From: Acetobacter farinalis
GTDB lineage: Bacteria > Pseudomonadota > Alphaproteobacteria > Acetobacterales > Acetobacteraceae
Assembly: GCF_026240015.1 (NCBI RefSeq)
Contig: NZ_JAPIUX010000001.1
Coordinates: 620,001 to 684,000, forward strand
Length of the DNA stretch: 64,000 nt
Direction of reading: 5' to 3'
Numbering within the stretch: position 1 is the stretch's first letter; the number at the start of each line of letters is the position of its first letter. This document shows positions 34,937 through 43,347 of this stretch, in pieces. A program made the translations under genes and the position numbers. The notes under the pieces are model-generated. The model was not told the DNA's origin and ran no database searches. It saw nothing but the letters and a program-made list of their open reading frames with translations.

Positions 34937-35686
34937 TCAGCGTGGCAGCAGTTTGCCCCGCTGCCAGGATTCTGCGGCTTCTTCTGCCGTCAGCCCTTCT
35001 GTGCGCATGGCAAAATCCATCGCGCTGATCACTTTTGTGCTCAGCATCAGTTCATCCAGCTCGTCCTGCAAATCCTGATCCATATCCTCGGTAAGGCCGG
35101 GCCGCATCAGCATTCTGGCTTCCTGCTCCTTGCCCATGCTGCCTTTTGGGTCGGACAGGATGCGGAAGCCGCCCTGATGAAACAGGAAGCACGGCTGAAC
35201 GAGCGGCATAAGGATGCACTCTTTGGCGTTCAGGGCCGTGGTGAGTGCCGCCAGCGCCTCCTCATCCGGCATTACCGCAAGGGTAAAACCTGCCTCGGCC
35301 AGTGCGTAGTCTGCCATCATCTGTTCGACGCGGGTCCGCAGGGAGGCGGGTGTGATGATGGTGCGGGAGAGTTCCGGGCCAGCCTGTGCCACGTCATTGA
35401 GGGAAACAACAGGTCCATCTTCGCGCGAGATGCAGCAATATGCGCCGGGGTTGAACAGCCTTCCGAGGGGTGTCACACCCGGTGCCAGCAGGTCTGCGTC
35501 GTCCTCTGGCAGCCATGCGGAGATATAAAGATCAACCTCGCCATTTTTCAGCATGTCCGCCAGTGCGGCCTTGGGGCCGATGACGATTTCAGGTTCGACA
35601 TCATGCGCTTCCAGAACCCGGATGATCGCCGCCGCTGTCGCCTCATGAACTGTTGAGTCTGGATGGGCGAGAGTTATCGTCGTCAT
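34937..35686 (-). CDS. Glycine betaine-binding (OpuAC) domain protein without signal peptide
   Basis: This 249-residue protein matches the OpuAC substrate-binding fold: TITLAHPDSTVHEATAAAIIRVLEAHDVEPEIVIG, then VDLYISAWLPEDD and TPLGRLFNPGAYCCIS. There is no signal peptide or lipobox, and no OpuA/ProVW permease or ATPase gene is nearby. It would therefore stay in the cytoplasm unless fused or exported in another way. The C-terminal 60 residues (DQDLQDELDELMLSTKVISAMDFAMRTEGLTAEEAAESW) are helical. The ligand is unknown. It lies 13 bases before the methyltransferase gene on the same strand. Confidence 0.75.
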   Translation of the reverse strand: MTTITLAHPDSTVHEATAAAIIRVLEAHDVEPEIVIGPKAALADMLKNGEVDLYISAWLPEDDADLLAPGVTPLGRLFNPGAYCCISREDGPVVSLNDVAQAGPELSRTIITPASLRTRVEQMMADYALAEAGFTLAVMPDEEALAALTTALNAKECILMPLVQPCFLFHQGGFRILSDPKGSMGKEQEARMLMRPGLTEDMDQDLQDELDELMLSTKVISAMDFAMRTEGLTAEEAAESWQRGKLLPR

Positions 35687-35853
35687 ATCATCTTCCTTAA
35701 AGTCGGGCTTGCAGGTCTTGCCCAGTCCTTGCAGCAGGAGAAGAGCCGATGCGCAATCCCTGAATTGGCGTTACCTGCCCTTCTTGTGACATGCGATGCG
35801 CTGCTGAACAGGGTTTGCACACTTATTTTGCAGGCTGACAGCATATCATAAAA

Positions 35854-35884
35854 AAACACTCTGACGCAGGACGTCAGAGTGTTT
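35854..35884. terminator. Bidirectional intrinsic terminator
   Basis: A perfect 13-base stem, AAACACTCTGACG (35854-35866) with CGTCAGAGTGTTT (35872-35884), has a 5-base loop CAGGA and an A/T tract on its outer side. It lies after the stop of the 118-residue hypothetical gene read from the minus strand, and its A run gives U residues on that strand. Confidence 0.75.
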
Positions 35885-35938
35885 CAGAAAGAAGCTGTGT
35901 TTGTGGAAAATGCGACGGGCGACCGCCGCGCGCCTGCG

Positions 35939-36295
35939 TTATGCGGCGACAATTTTTTCCGGGCGCGGCAGAACCGGCCGAACCATGTGCAGCGCATCCG
36001 CAAAAGAGCGGAACTGGCCCAATGTGTTTTCGCGAATGGCGTCCATCACAACCCAGCTGATTCCGCGGGAATAGATTTTGTAGGCCGGGTCTGCCGTTTC
36101 ACGCACCCAGATCAGAACATAGTCGGACGACACACCTGCCTGCCGCTGCTGGACAGAAAAGATGTCCGCATCACAAACGCCCATGGGCAGGCCTGCATTC
36201 AGCCAACGGGACAGATATTCCCGATGGGCTGACAGAATTTCCAACTGAAACGGGATAACATTGCTGACAGATGGGGCATCATTCTTACAGGGCAT
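35939..36295 (-). CDS. Hypothetical protein, 118 residues
   Basis: I place the start at the ATG ending 36295 (MPCKNDAPSVSNVIPF) because GGAAG lies five bases before it. Two upstream in-frame ATG codons are possible, and the frame extends to 36436. The protein is soluble, with a central segment VSSDYVLIWVRETADPAYKIYSRGISWVVMDAI and the end LGQFRSFADALHMVRPVLPR. I do not recognise a family. A strong terminator follows at 35854-35884, which supports a real expressed gene. It is probably monocistronic. Confidence 0.6.
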   Translation of the reverse strand: MPCKNDAPSVSNVIPFQLEILSAHREYLSRWLNAGLPMGVCDADIFSVQQRQAGVSSDYVLIWVRETADPAYKIYSRGISWVVMDAIRENTLGQFRSFADALHMVRPVLPRPEKIVAA

Positions 36296-36503
36296 CAGAA
36301 CTTCCATTTCCATCGAACACCAGAGGGTCTTTCTGTGTCCAAATGTAAAATGGCAGTTTCCGGAACGCCAAGATAAAACGCGGCTTTGCGCCTCAGAATG
36401 AGGCAGAAACTTCATAAAGTTGCGCAAAAACCACAAAAAAAGAAATATTACTAAAAGTTAATGCCTATTTTTTGGTCAACCGCCTTTTTGTTGCTCAGCG
36501 AAG

Positions 36504-37565
36504 TTAAAACTTCGCTGAAACCATGAGCGATCCGTAGTTGAAGAGCCCGGACTTTGCGCCATCAAACTGCTGAGTCTGCCATACCTGGCTGTAGGACACG
36601 CGAAGCCCGTAGAACATCACGGCCAGACCTGCGTGGATTTCACCCACATCCCATTTCTTGCGGACATGCAGGGAATTGCTGCGCATGGTGTTGCCTTCAA
36701 GAGAGGCATCATAGCCAACGGCTTCTCCGGTGACGCCACCGAAGAAATACCAGGCGAAGGGGCGCGTTGCCTTATAGGCATCCGTGCCATCCGTGCCGGC
36801 GGCCTGAATGGTCGGAACGCCGAAATCGCTATCAAGCCCCTGCCCGATCCGGATCATGTCGCCAATTTTGCCGTAGATCTGATAGTCGCCGATAGCAGCT
36901 GCGGCTGAGGGCAGCATGTCGAATTCAATCGGACCAAGGTGCGCGAGCGGCAGGCGCCAGGTGCGGCCGCCCTGAACCTGAAAGATTGGCTGATTCTGGA
37001 GCTGGTGGCTCCAGCCCTGATTCTTCGTGTCCCCAATCGCGCCATGGAAGCCGTTCTGCAACTGCCGCCCCAGACCTGCCGGACCCATGACACCAACCTG
37101 AATGCCCAGCACGCTCCGGGACGTATCCGTATCATTGATCAGGTTGATGGTGCCCAGCAGAAGGCTTGCGTAAGGGCGGTCACGCAGAAGGCTTGTGTGC
37201 GGCTGGCCTGCGGGCCACGGGCTGGAGGCCTGCGTATCGCGCGGTGTGAAAATCAACTGCTGGAGTCCCATGCTGATACGCTGAACCCCTTCCCCCCAGA
37301 TTGCCTTGTTGATGGCGGCAATGGGTGTGGGCAGTGTATCCGTGCCGGATGTCCAGTTCAGGCGCAGGCCGCTGGTATAATACTGGTCAGAGGTGCTTTT
37401 CAGAGTCGAGACGGCATCGTTCTCGCCCTGCAGGGTCCATGTTCCCTGCTTGTCCTGCAAAGGGGTCGCGTGTGCGGCGGAACGGGAGGCAAGAGCGCTG
37501 CCGGCCAGCATAAGGGTTGCAGCAGCAATATGCCTCACGCGGGGCAATTTCATGACGGTGGACAT
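36504..37565 (-). CDS. LpxR-type lipid A deacylase (DUF2219) family outer-membrane protein
   Basis: The 353-residue protein starts at an ATG with AGAGGAAAGCT upstream, followed by a signal peptide ending near AAHA. The family mark is WTLQGENDAVSTLKSTSDQYYTSGLRLNW, where Asn, Asp and the calcium-site residues of LpxR lie. RPYASLLLGTINL, LGIQVGVMGPAGLGRQLQNGFH (with the catalytic His region) and a beta-rich C-terminus ending in Phe complete the 12-strand barrel pattern. LpxR removes the 3'-acyloxyacyl group of lipid A. The active-site assignment is by similarity. Confidence 0.83.
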   Translation of the reverse strand: MSTVMKLPRVRHIAAATLMLAGSALASRSAAHATPLQDKQGTWTLQGENDAVSTLKSTSDQYYTSGLRLNWTSGTDTLPTPIAAINKAIWGEGVQRISMGLQQLIFTPRDTQASSPWPAGQPHTSLLRDRPYASLLLGTINLINDTDTSRSVLGIQVGVMGPAGLGRQLQNGFHGAIGDTKNQGWSHQLQNQPIFQVQGGRTWRLPLAHLGPIEFDMLPSAAAAIGDYQIYGKIGDMIRIGQGLDSDFGVPTIQAAGTDGTDAYKATRPFAWYFFGGVTGEAVGYDASLEGNTMRSNSLHVRKKWDVGEIHAGLAVMFYGLRVSYSQVWQTQQFDGAKSGLFNYGSLMVSAKF

Positions 37566-37875
37566 AGCTTTCCTCTCGTTCTGCCTGATGCAGATGCAGT
37601 TTTATTTTCTTTAATTGATTGCGTCGCAACAAGAAACCCCGATTTCTGCCAGTCAACCTGACAGAAGCTCCTGATGCGCGTCTCAGTCTGCCAGACTATC
37701 ACAAAAATGTTATGACTGGAAAAAGACGTGAAACCCTGCGTGATCTCATGCTTTTCTGTAGCGACACCACACTCGGTATGGTAAGGAAATACTTGGGTGT
37801 GGTTGCAGGGCAATCGGCCCGTTTTTCAATATCTGGAGAAGCAAATGCCTTCTCCATGCTCCAGGATCAAGACCG
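37566..37875. other. 310-base divergent region between the LpxR-type and cold-shock genes
   Basis: No convincing gene is seen. An 86-codon frame (37619-37879) lacks a ribosome site. The last part is the probable untranslated leader of the cold-shock mRNA, with a hairpin GGAGAAG (37835-37841) and CTTCTCC (37849-37855) that ends 20 bases before the TTG start. Long leaders with hairpins are common on cold-shock transcripts. Confidence 0.45.
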
Positions 37876-38589
37876 TTGAGAAGTAACAGGACCGACCGCA
37901 GCTCTCGTTCTCCGCGCCGCGGCGGATTTGACGACGATTTTATGTCAACACCGTCCTATGGCGAACGCCCCGCCTTCGGTGGTGGTGACCGTGGCGGATA
38001 CGCTCCGCGCAGACCCGCTGGTGGTGGTGGCCCGCAGGTTATCGCTTCCGGTCCGGAAATCGGAGCGACTGTCAAATGGTTCAACAGCGAAAAAGGCTTC
38101 GGCTTTGTTGAACTGTCTGACGGTTCAGGCGATGTCTTCCTGCATGCCAATGCCCTCTCTCAGGCTGGTCACGATGGCGTAAGCCCTGGTGCAACACTGT
38201 CCGTGCGCATCGGTCAGGGTCCGAAGGGCCGTCAGGTTGCAGAAGTCATTTCCGTTGATGAAAGCACGGCTCAGCCGGAACGCCCGCGTGGCGCACCTGG
38301 TGGTGGCTTTGGTGGCGGCCCGCGTGGCGGCGCTGGTGGTTTTGCCCGCGCACCGCGTCCTGCCCCCGATCTGTCTTCTGCTGAAGAAGTGCGTGGCACC
38401 GTGAAGTGGTACAACGCCACAAAGGGCTTCGGCTTCATCACCCCGGATGGCGGTGGCAAGGACATTTTTGTTCACGCTTCTGCTCTTGAGCGGTCTGGTC
38501 TTGCCAGCCTCAACGAAGGTCAGGTCACGAATGTGCGGGTTGTTCAGGGCCAGAAAGGTCCGGAAGCCGCTGCAATCGATGCAGACTAA
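37876..38589 (+). CDS. Protein with two cold-shock domains (CspA family)
   Basis: The 237-residue RNA/DNA chaperone has an Arg/Gly-rich N-terminus (residues 1-55). A first cold-shock domain with GATVKWFNSEKGFGFVELSDG and VFLHANAL lies at about 62-125. A Gly/Pro/Arg-rich linker follows, and then a second domain with GTVKWYNATKGFGFITPDGGGKDIFVHASAL (about 172-235). Both domains keep the RNP1 (KGFGFV/KGFGFI) and RNP2 (VFLH/IFVH) motifs. The TTG start, with AGGATCAAG upstream, is tentative; an internal ATG at 37942 would remove only basic tail residues. A strong terminator follows. Confidence 0.88.
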   Translation: MRSNRTDRSSRSPRRGGFDDDFMSTPSYGERPAFGGGDRGGYAPRRPAGGGGPQVIASGPEIGATVKWFNSEKGFGFVELSDGSGDVFLHANALSQAGHDGVSPGATLSVRIGQGPKGRQVAEVISVDESTAQPERPRGAPGGGFGGGPRGGAGGFARAPRPAPDLSSAEEVRGTVKWYNATKGFGFITPDGGGKDIFVHASALERSGLASLNEGQVTNVRVVQGQKGPEAAAIDAD

Positions 38590-38615
38590 GTTTCATACGT
38601 CTGTATGAAGCAGGA

Positions 38616-38644
38616 AAAACCCCGCCTTGTGCGGGGTTTTTTTT
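38616..38644 (+). terminator. Intrinsic terminator of the cold-shock gene
   Basis: AAAACCCCGC (38616-38625) and GCGGGGTTTT (38631-38640) form a 10-base stem with a 5-base loop, and the T run continues to eight T. It also faces smpB from the other side. Confidence 0.9.
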
Positions 38645-38712
38645 ATGGGCTTTTGAAAAGTCGGGAGTGTGAAGGCTGCGGCTCTGTGAGGCTGGAGTCT
38701 GGCCTTCAGCCT

Positions 38713-39210
38713 TTAGTAGTCTCCGCGCCCCTTGTTTCGGAGCAGTCTGGCTTTGTCTCTCTGCCAGTCGCGGTCCGCAATGGCATGGCGTTTATCCACG
38801 CTCTTTTTTCCTTCGCCCAGACCAAGGGTTACTTTCGCGCAGCCGCGGGCATTGAAGTGGATATCGAGCGGGACCAGCGTGGCCCCTTCCCTTGCAACTG
38901 CACCCAGATATTTCTCAATCTGTTTGCGGTGCAGCAGCAGCTTGCGGGGCGCGCGCGTATCAAAACGGGATAAGACACCGCCCTGATATTCGGGAATATA
39001 GCTGTTGAACAGCCATAGTTCCCCATTCCGTTCCGCAGCAAACGCTTCAGCAATTGTCGCACGACCCAGACGCAGGCTTTTCACCTCAGCCCCTTTCAGG
39101 ACCAGACCCGCCTCAATTGTTTCTACAATAGTATAATTAAAGCGGGCCTTGCGGTTCTGCGCGGCAATACCATGAGAAATCATGGTCGGTTTTGCTGGTT
39201 TTTTTGCCAT
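38713..39210 (-). CDS. smpB: SsrA-binding protein
   Basis: This 165-residue partner of tmRNA rescues stalled ribosomes. ISHGIAAQNRKARFNYTIVETIEAGLVLKGAEVKSLRLG at the N-terminal half and LFNSYIPEYQ then RKLLLHRKQIEKYLG are typical. The C-terminal tail GEGKKSVDKRHAIADRDWQRDKARLLRNKGRGDY is basic and ends the protein as in other SmpB. dapA lies 3 bases upstream on the same strand. No tmRNA gene was found in the flanks. Confidence 0.97.
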   Translation of the reverse strand: MAKKPAKPTMISHGIAAQNRKARFNYTIVETIEAGLVLKGAEVKSLRLGRATIAEAFAAERNGELWLFNSYIPEYQGGVLSRFDTRAPRKLLLHRKQIEKYLGAVAREGATLVPLDIHFNARGCAKVTLGLGEGKKSVDKRHAIADRDWQRDKARLLRNKGRGDY

Positions 39211-39213
39211 GGT

Positions 39214-40104
39214 TCAGTTCAGGAGCCCTGTATCCACCAGAGCGGCACGGACAAGCTTGCGCGAATGCTCCGAAATCGGGGCCAGGGGCAGGCGGCAGGT
39301 TTCTCCTGCCAGACCAAGAAGGCTGGCGGCATATTTCACGGGCCCCGGATTGCTTTCACAAAAAAGGGTATCGTGCAGGGGAAGGAGCTTATCCTGCGTG
39401 GCAATGGCATCCGTCAGGCGGCCTGCCTGCCAGTCTGCCTGAACACGGGCGCACAGGGCTGGCGCAATATTCGAGGTAACGCTGATGCAGCCATCTCCCC
39501 CGGCGGCAAGGAAGGAAACCGCCGTGCCGTCTTCGCCCGAAAGCTGGTTGAAGTGTTTGCTGATAGCCCGGCGGACCTGCAGCGGCCGCAGCAGGTTGGC
39601 CGTTGCATCCTTTACACCGATGATATTGGCGTGGCGCGCCAGCCGTGCCGTGGTTTCCACGCTGATTTCAACAACCGAGCGCCCGGGAATATTATAGAGG
39701 ATGACAGGGATGGAAATAGCATCCGCAACTGCCATGAAGTGCTGGTAGAGGCCTTCCTGTGTCGGCTTGTTGTAATACGGGGTGACAACAAGCACAGCAG
39801 AGGCACCGGCTTTTTCAGCATGCTGCGCCAGATCAACTGCTTCTGCCGTGCTGTTCGAGCCAGCGCCTGCAATCACGGGAACACGGCCTGCGGAAATTTT
39901 TATGGCCCGTTCAATAACGGCATGATGCTCCTGGTGCGACAGGGTCGGGCTTTCCCCCGTGGTGCCCATGGCGCACAGAGCCGAGGTGCCCTCTTCAATC
40001 TGCCAGTTCACCAGATGTTCAAAGGAGGTGAAATCCAGGCTGCCATCCCGGTTCATGGGGGTAATCAGCGCGGTGATGGAGCCTGTAAAGCGTGTGTCTG
40101 ACAT
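39214..40104 (-). CDS. dapA: 4-hydroxy-tetrahydrodipicolinate synthase
   Basis: This 296-residue TIM-barrel aldolase condenses pyruvate with aspartate semialdehyde, the first committed step to lysine and meso-diaminopimelate. The Schiff-base Lys165 is in IIGVKDATANL. Other active-site features are GTTGESPTLSHQEH (Thr-Thr pair) and the Tyr in VTPYYNKPTQEG with YNIPGRS. It lies between pheA and smpB on the minus strand, 10 bases from pheA. Confidence 0.97.
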   Translation of the reverse strand: MSDTRFTGSITALITPMNRDGSLDFTSFEHLVNWQIEEGTSALCAMGTTGESPTLSHQEHHAVIERAIKISAGRVPVIAGAGSNSTAEAVDLAQHAEKAGASAVLVVTPYYNKPTQEGLYQHFMAVADAISIPVILYNIPGRSVVEISVETTARLARHANIIGVKDATANLLRPLQVRRAISKHFNQLSGEDGTAVSFLAAGGDGCISVTSNIAPALCARVQADWQAGRLTDAIATQDKLLPLHDTLFCESNPGPVKYAASLLGLAGETCRLPLAPISEHSRKLVRAALVDTGLLN

Positions 40105-40114
40105 GAGCTGTCGT

Positions 40115-41011
40115 CTATCCCGAAATGGCGTCTGCTGGGCCTGAAGTCTGGTCTTCAGAGGAAGCGCCGGTCATGTGCCGCCGGAAGGGCGACTGCGTGT
40201 ATACACCTAGAATTTCAGCATTCTCAGTAAAAAATTCAAGTTCAGACAAAGCTTTGCCCAGCTTCTCATCATCCGGATGACCTTCAACATCCATCAGGAA
40301 GCGTGTTGCGGCAAAGCTTCCGGCTGTCATGTAGCTTTCCAGCCGTGTCATGTTCAGGCCGTTGGTCGCAAAGCCCCCGAGGACTTTATACAGCGCACCG
40401 GCGACGTTTTTCACGTTGAAAAGCAGGGTCGTCATGACATGTGGCGCACCCCGCGCGGGGCGTTCTGGCTCGCGGGAGGCAATATAGAAACGTGTGGTGT
40501 TATGTCGGGCATCTTCCACATTTCTGAGCAGGATATCCAGCCCGTTGAGTTGGGCGGCCAACTCGGACGCCACGGCGGCTTCTTCCTTTTTCCCCCAGAG
40601 TGCGACTAGTTCCGCAGCGCCTGCGGTGTCAAACTCCGTTACCGGAGTGAGCCCGCGTTCACGGAGCAGGTTGCAGATCTGCCCCATGGCGACCGGATGC
40701 GTATGCACGCGCTTGATATCCTCAAGCCGCGCTCCGGGCACGCCGAGCAGGCAGTGTTCGATGCGCTGGAAATGCTCTCCCACAATATGCAGGCCGGACG
40801 CAGGCAGGAGTGTGTGAATATCAGGCACACGCCCAGCCAGACTGTTTTCGCATGCCAGCATAGCCTGATCCGCACGGCCGGAATGCACGGCCTCAATAGC
40901 CCCGGCGAAGGTCTTGCAGGGCAGAGTGCGCCAGCCCGGTCTGGCTGTGCGGCATGCCAGATCGGAATACGCGCCCGGAGTGCCCTGAAACGCTATGATT
41001 TTGTCACTCAT
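40115..41011 (-). CDS. pheA: Prephenate dehydratase
   Basis: This 298-residue monofunctional enzyme converts prephenate to phenylpyruvate. The catalytic domain starts IIAFQGTPGAYSDLACR, includes ACENSLAGRVPDIHTLL, and has the Thr-Arg-Phe motif in NTTRFYIAS. An ACT regulatory domain (LLFNVKNVAGALYKVLGGFATNGLNMTRLESYM) binds phenylalanine for feedback control. The family ESRP motif reads ESYM here, so allosteric sensitivity may differ. There is no chorismate mutase domain. It overlaps kdsB by 4 bases. Confidence 0.94.
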   Translation of the reverse strand: MSDKIIAFQGTPGAYSDLACRTARPGWRTLPCKTFAGAIEAVHSGRADQAMLACENSLAGRVPDIHTLLPASGLHIVGEHFQRIEHCLLGVPGARLEDIKRVHTHPVAMGQICNLLRERGLTPVTEFDTAGAAELVALWGKKEEAAVASELAAQLNGLDILLRNVEDARHNTTRFYIASREPERPARGAPHVMTTLLFNVKNVAGALYKVLGGFATNGLNMTRLESYMTAGSFAATRFLMDVEGHPDDEKLGKALSELEFFTENAEILGVYTQSPFRRHMTGASSEDQTSGPADAISG

Positions 41012-41784
41012 GCCTGTGTCGTGCCCTGAAAATGCGTGCCTTGAAAATGCTCATCCTGAAAATGTCGTCTGGCCCGCTCCAGATCAGCCGGGGTATCCAC
41101 CCCGAACGGAGCCACTTCGATACGGGCGCAGCCGATGCGCATTCCGGCTTCCAGAGCGCGGAGCTGTTCCAGGTTCTCACGGCGTTCAAGGCCGGACTCC
41201 GGCAGGGAGACAAAGCGTTTCAGCGCCTCACGACGCCAGCCATAGATGCCAATGTGATGCCACAAGGTCCCCTCACCCCAAGGAATCGGGGTGCGTGAGA
41301 AATACAGCGCAGGCGCACAGAGGGTATCGGCTTCAAAATGGCAGGCAACCTTCACCACGGATGAGGCCTGCTTTTCTTCTTCAGACAAAACAGGGGCGAT
41401 CAGCGTGCCGATATCATAGGCCGGGTCGGGCATCACACGCATGACGGCGCGCAGCGCATCCGGCGAAAGTGTGGGAAGATCCCCCTGAAGATTGATGATG
41501 ACATCATGTGCGCCATCCGGATCAAGTACCTGCGCGGCCTGCCAGGCCCGGTCCGAGCCGGATGGAAGGCCCGGGTCTGTCAGCACGGCGCGGCCGCCAG
41601 CCTGTGTCACAACGTCATAAATAGCCTGATCTGCCGCGGCAACGGCAACCGGCCCCACATCGGCTGCCAGAGCGACGTCCAGCACGCGCAAAATCATGGC
41701 GCGTCCGGCAATTTCGGCCAGCGGTTTGCCGGGCAGACGTGTGGAGGCAAGCCGGGCGGGAATGATGACAAGCGGAGAGATCAT
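41008..41784 (-). CDS. kdsB: 3-deoxy-manno-octulosonate cytidylyltransferase
   Basis: KdsB activates Kdo to CMP-Kdo for WaaA, so it supplies the lipid A cluster at 22-26 kb. I start at the ATG ending 41784 (MISPLVIIPARLASTRLPGKPLAEIAGRAM), which gives 258 residues; the longer frame has no family match. ILIPARLxSTRLPGKPL, VIINLQGDLPTL and HHIGIYGWRREAL are the hallmark blocks. The C-terminal end contains three tandem 15-base units coding for a His-Phe-Gln repeat, an unusual add-on. The stop overlaps pheA. Confidence 0.95.
   Translation of the reverse strand: MISPLVIIPARLASTRLPGKPLAEIAGRAMILRVLDVALAADVGPVAVAAADQAIYDVVTQAGGRAVLTDPGLPSGSDRAWQAAQVLDPDGAHDVIINLQGDLPTLSPDALRAVMRVMPDPAYDIGTLIAPVLSEEEKQASSVVKVACHFEADTLCAPALYFSRTPIPWGEGTLWHHIGIYGWRREALKRFVSLPESGLERRENLEQLRALEAGMRIGCARIEVAPFGVDTPADLERARRHFQDEHFQGTHFQGTTQA
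41026..41064 (-). repeat. Tandem 15-base repeat at the 3' end of kdsB
   Basis: The block CTGAAAATG or TTGAAAATG recurs at 41026, 41041 and 41056, exactly 15 bases apart. On the coding strand it gives HFQ-x2 three times at the KdsB C-terminus, 15-55 bases upstream of the pheA start. Confidence 0.7.
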
Positions 41785-41932
41785 CAGCTTGCTCTGGAAT
41801 ACGGCACAGAATATAGCCTTGGAACGATGTGAAAACGCTGCCGAAACTGGCACGGTCTCCTGCTTAACAGGAAGCGGCGCGCAGTCTAGAAAAGGCGTGA
41901 GCCAAACGCAACCGGAGGAACCGGCTTCTCGG

Positions 41933-42460
41933 ATGGACAGCATGTTTCTCAATCGGCTTGGGGCGGCCGTTCTGCTCTCGGTCGTGTCTGTATGGGTCTG
42001 TCATGCCGCAGGTTTCGCCCTTGTGCCGCAGACAGCTCCGGCAAAACCTGCGTTTTCTCTTCCGGGGCAGGACAGCAAGCCCATAGCGCCGTATCTGGCG
42101 CATGCCGATGCCTCGCGGGGTGATGCGCTTGTTCATCAAATCTGCACAAGTTGCCATGCCCTGAATGAAGGTGCGTCCGATGGCGTTGGTCCTGATCTGG
42201 CCGGGGTGACAGGCCGTAAGATCGCGGGTCTTGCTGGGTATGCATATTCCGCAGCGCTGAAGGGGCAGGCCGGACATGTCTGGTCCGATCAGGCCCTTTC
42301 GGACTGGCTGACCTCCCCTGCCCGCTTCGCGCCGGGCACGCGCATGTCTCTGGTCGGGCTGACTGATCCGGCTCAGCGGGCTGATGTCATCACGTATCTG
42401 CATACGCTGGGGGATGCGCGGCCCCTCGCCACTCCTCCCGAAGCCAAAGGAACACCATGA
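41933..42460 (+). CDS. Small c-type cytochrome
   Basis: The 175-residue protein starts at ATG 41933, 12 bases after GGAGGAA. A membrane-spanning signal or anchor (LGAAVLLSVVSVWVCHAAGFAL, residues 9-30) is followed by a class I cytochrome c fold. The haem motif is CTSCH (Cys71, Cys74, His75), GVGPDLAGVTGRKIAGLAGYAYSAALK follows, and the sixth ligand Met is in PGTRMSLVG. It probably shuttles electrons in the periplasm, as with CycM-like membrane-anchored cytochromes. It overlaps hisN by 4 bases and diverges from kdsB. Confidence 0.9.
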   Translation: MDSMFLNRLGAAVLLSVVSVWVCHAAGFALVPQTAPAKPAFSLPGQDSKPIAPYLAHADASRGDALVHQICTSCHALNEGASDGVGPDLAGVTGRKIAGLAGYAYSAALKGQAGHVWSDQALSDWLTSPARFAPGTRMSLVGLTDPAQRADVITYLHTLGDARPLATPPEAKGTP

Positions 42461-43248
42461 CTGATGATCTGACACCCTTTCTGGATGTTGCGACCATGAT
42501 GGCGGATGCCGCCCGATGTGTGGTGCGCCCGTGGTTTCGGCGTGGGGTTACCGTGGCGGACAAGGCGGATGAAAGCCCCGTCACGATTGCGGACCGGACT
42601 GCCGAGCGTGTGATGCGCGCCATCCTGGCGGAGCGTCTGCCGGAGCATGGCGTCTTTGGGGAGGAATTTGGCCTTGCCAATGAAGCCGCCCGGTATCGCT
42701 GGCTGCTGGACCCGGTGGATGGGACCCGCGCTTTTGTGACTGGCCGCCCGCTTTTTGGAACCCTGATTGCCCTGCTGCGGGACGGTGAGCCTGTGCTGGG
42801 AGTGATTGATCAGCCTGTCCTGCAGGAACGATGGATTGGCCTTGCGGGTGCGGCAACGCGCTTCACCTCCCCTCTTGGGGGTGTTGCGGTGACACGCCCC
42901 TGCCTGCGTCTGGCTGATGCCGAACTGTCCTGCACTTCGCCTGAAATGCTCGAAAGTGCGCCGCATGATGGCTGGAAGACGTTGAAGGCACGCGCCAAGC
43001 GCATGACATGGGGAGGTGACTGCTACGCTTATGGTCTGCTGGCGCTGGGGCAGATCGACCTTGTTGCGGAATGCGACATGAACCCGTGGGACTGGGCGGC
43101 TCTGGTGCCTGTGATTGAAGGTGCTGGTGGAAAAATTACCGCATGGGATGGCAGCCCGCTGAGAGCGGATGGGGACCGTACCGTGCTGGCCGCAGGCAGC
43201 CCTGCCCTGCATGCGGAGGCCGTACGCGCCCTTGCCGGACATGGCTGA
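42457..43248 (+). CDS. hisN: Histidinol-phosphatase, IMPase type
   Basis: The 263-residue enzyme has the metal-site motifs GEE (68-70), DPVDGTRAF (85-93) and the C-terminal MNPWDWAALVPVIEGAGG. The block LDPVDGTRAFVTGRPLFGTLIALL, with Arg-Ala-Phe instead of Ser-Asn after DGT, and the CLRLADAELSCTSPEM segment are typical of HisN, which dephosphorylates histidinol phosphate. No other his genes are near. Inositol or sugar phosphatase activity is the alternative. It is coupled to the cytochrome gene by an ATGA overlap. Confidence 0.83.
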   Translation: MTDDLTPFLDVATMMADAARCVVRPWFRRGVTVADKADESPVTIADRTAERVMRAILAERLPEHGVFGEEFGLANEAARYRWLLDPVDGTRAFVTGRPLFGTLIALLRDGEPVLGVIDQPVLQERWIGLAGAATRFTSPLGGVAVTRPCLRLADAELSCTSPEMLESAPHDGWKTLKARAKRMTWGGDCYAYGLLALGQIDLVAECDMNPWDWAALVPVIEGAGGKITAWDGSPLRADGDRTVLAAGSPALHAEAVRALAGHG

Positions 43249-43347
43249 CAGGCAGACTGATTTTAACGATTCCGCGTATCAGACCTATGAATTTACCGCA
43301 TTTTGCGATAGGGCTGCGCTTCGGCACAACAGGTATGGTCATTCCTC

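Noticed and set aside
34814..35656. 280-codon plus-strand frame opposite the OpuAC-like gene
   Set aside because: Antisense shadow with many Cys/His and no family signal, while the minus strand gives a clear OpuAC fold.
37619..37879. 86-codon frame before the cold-shock gene
   Set aside because: It needs a TTG without ribosome site; the region fits a divergent promoter and mRNA leader better.
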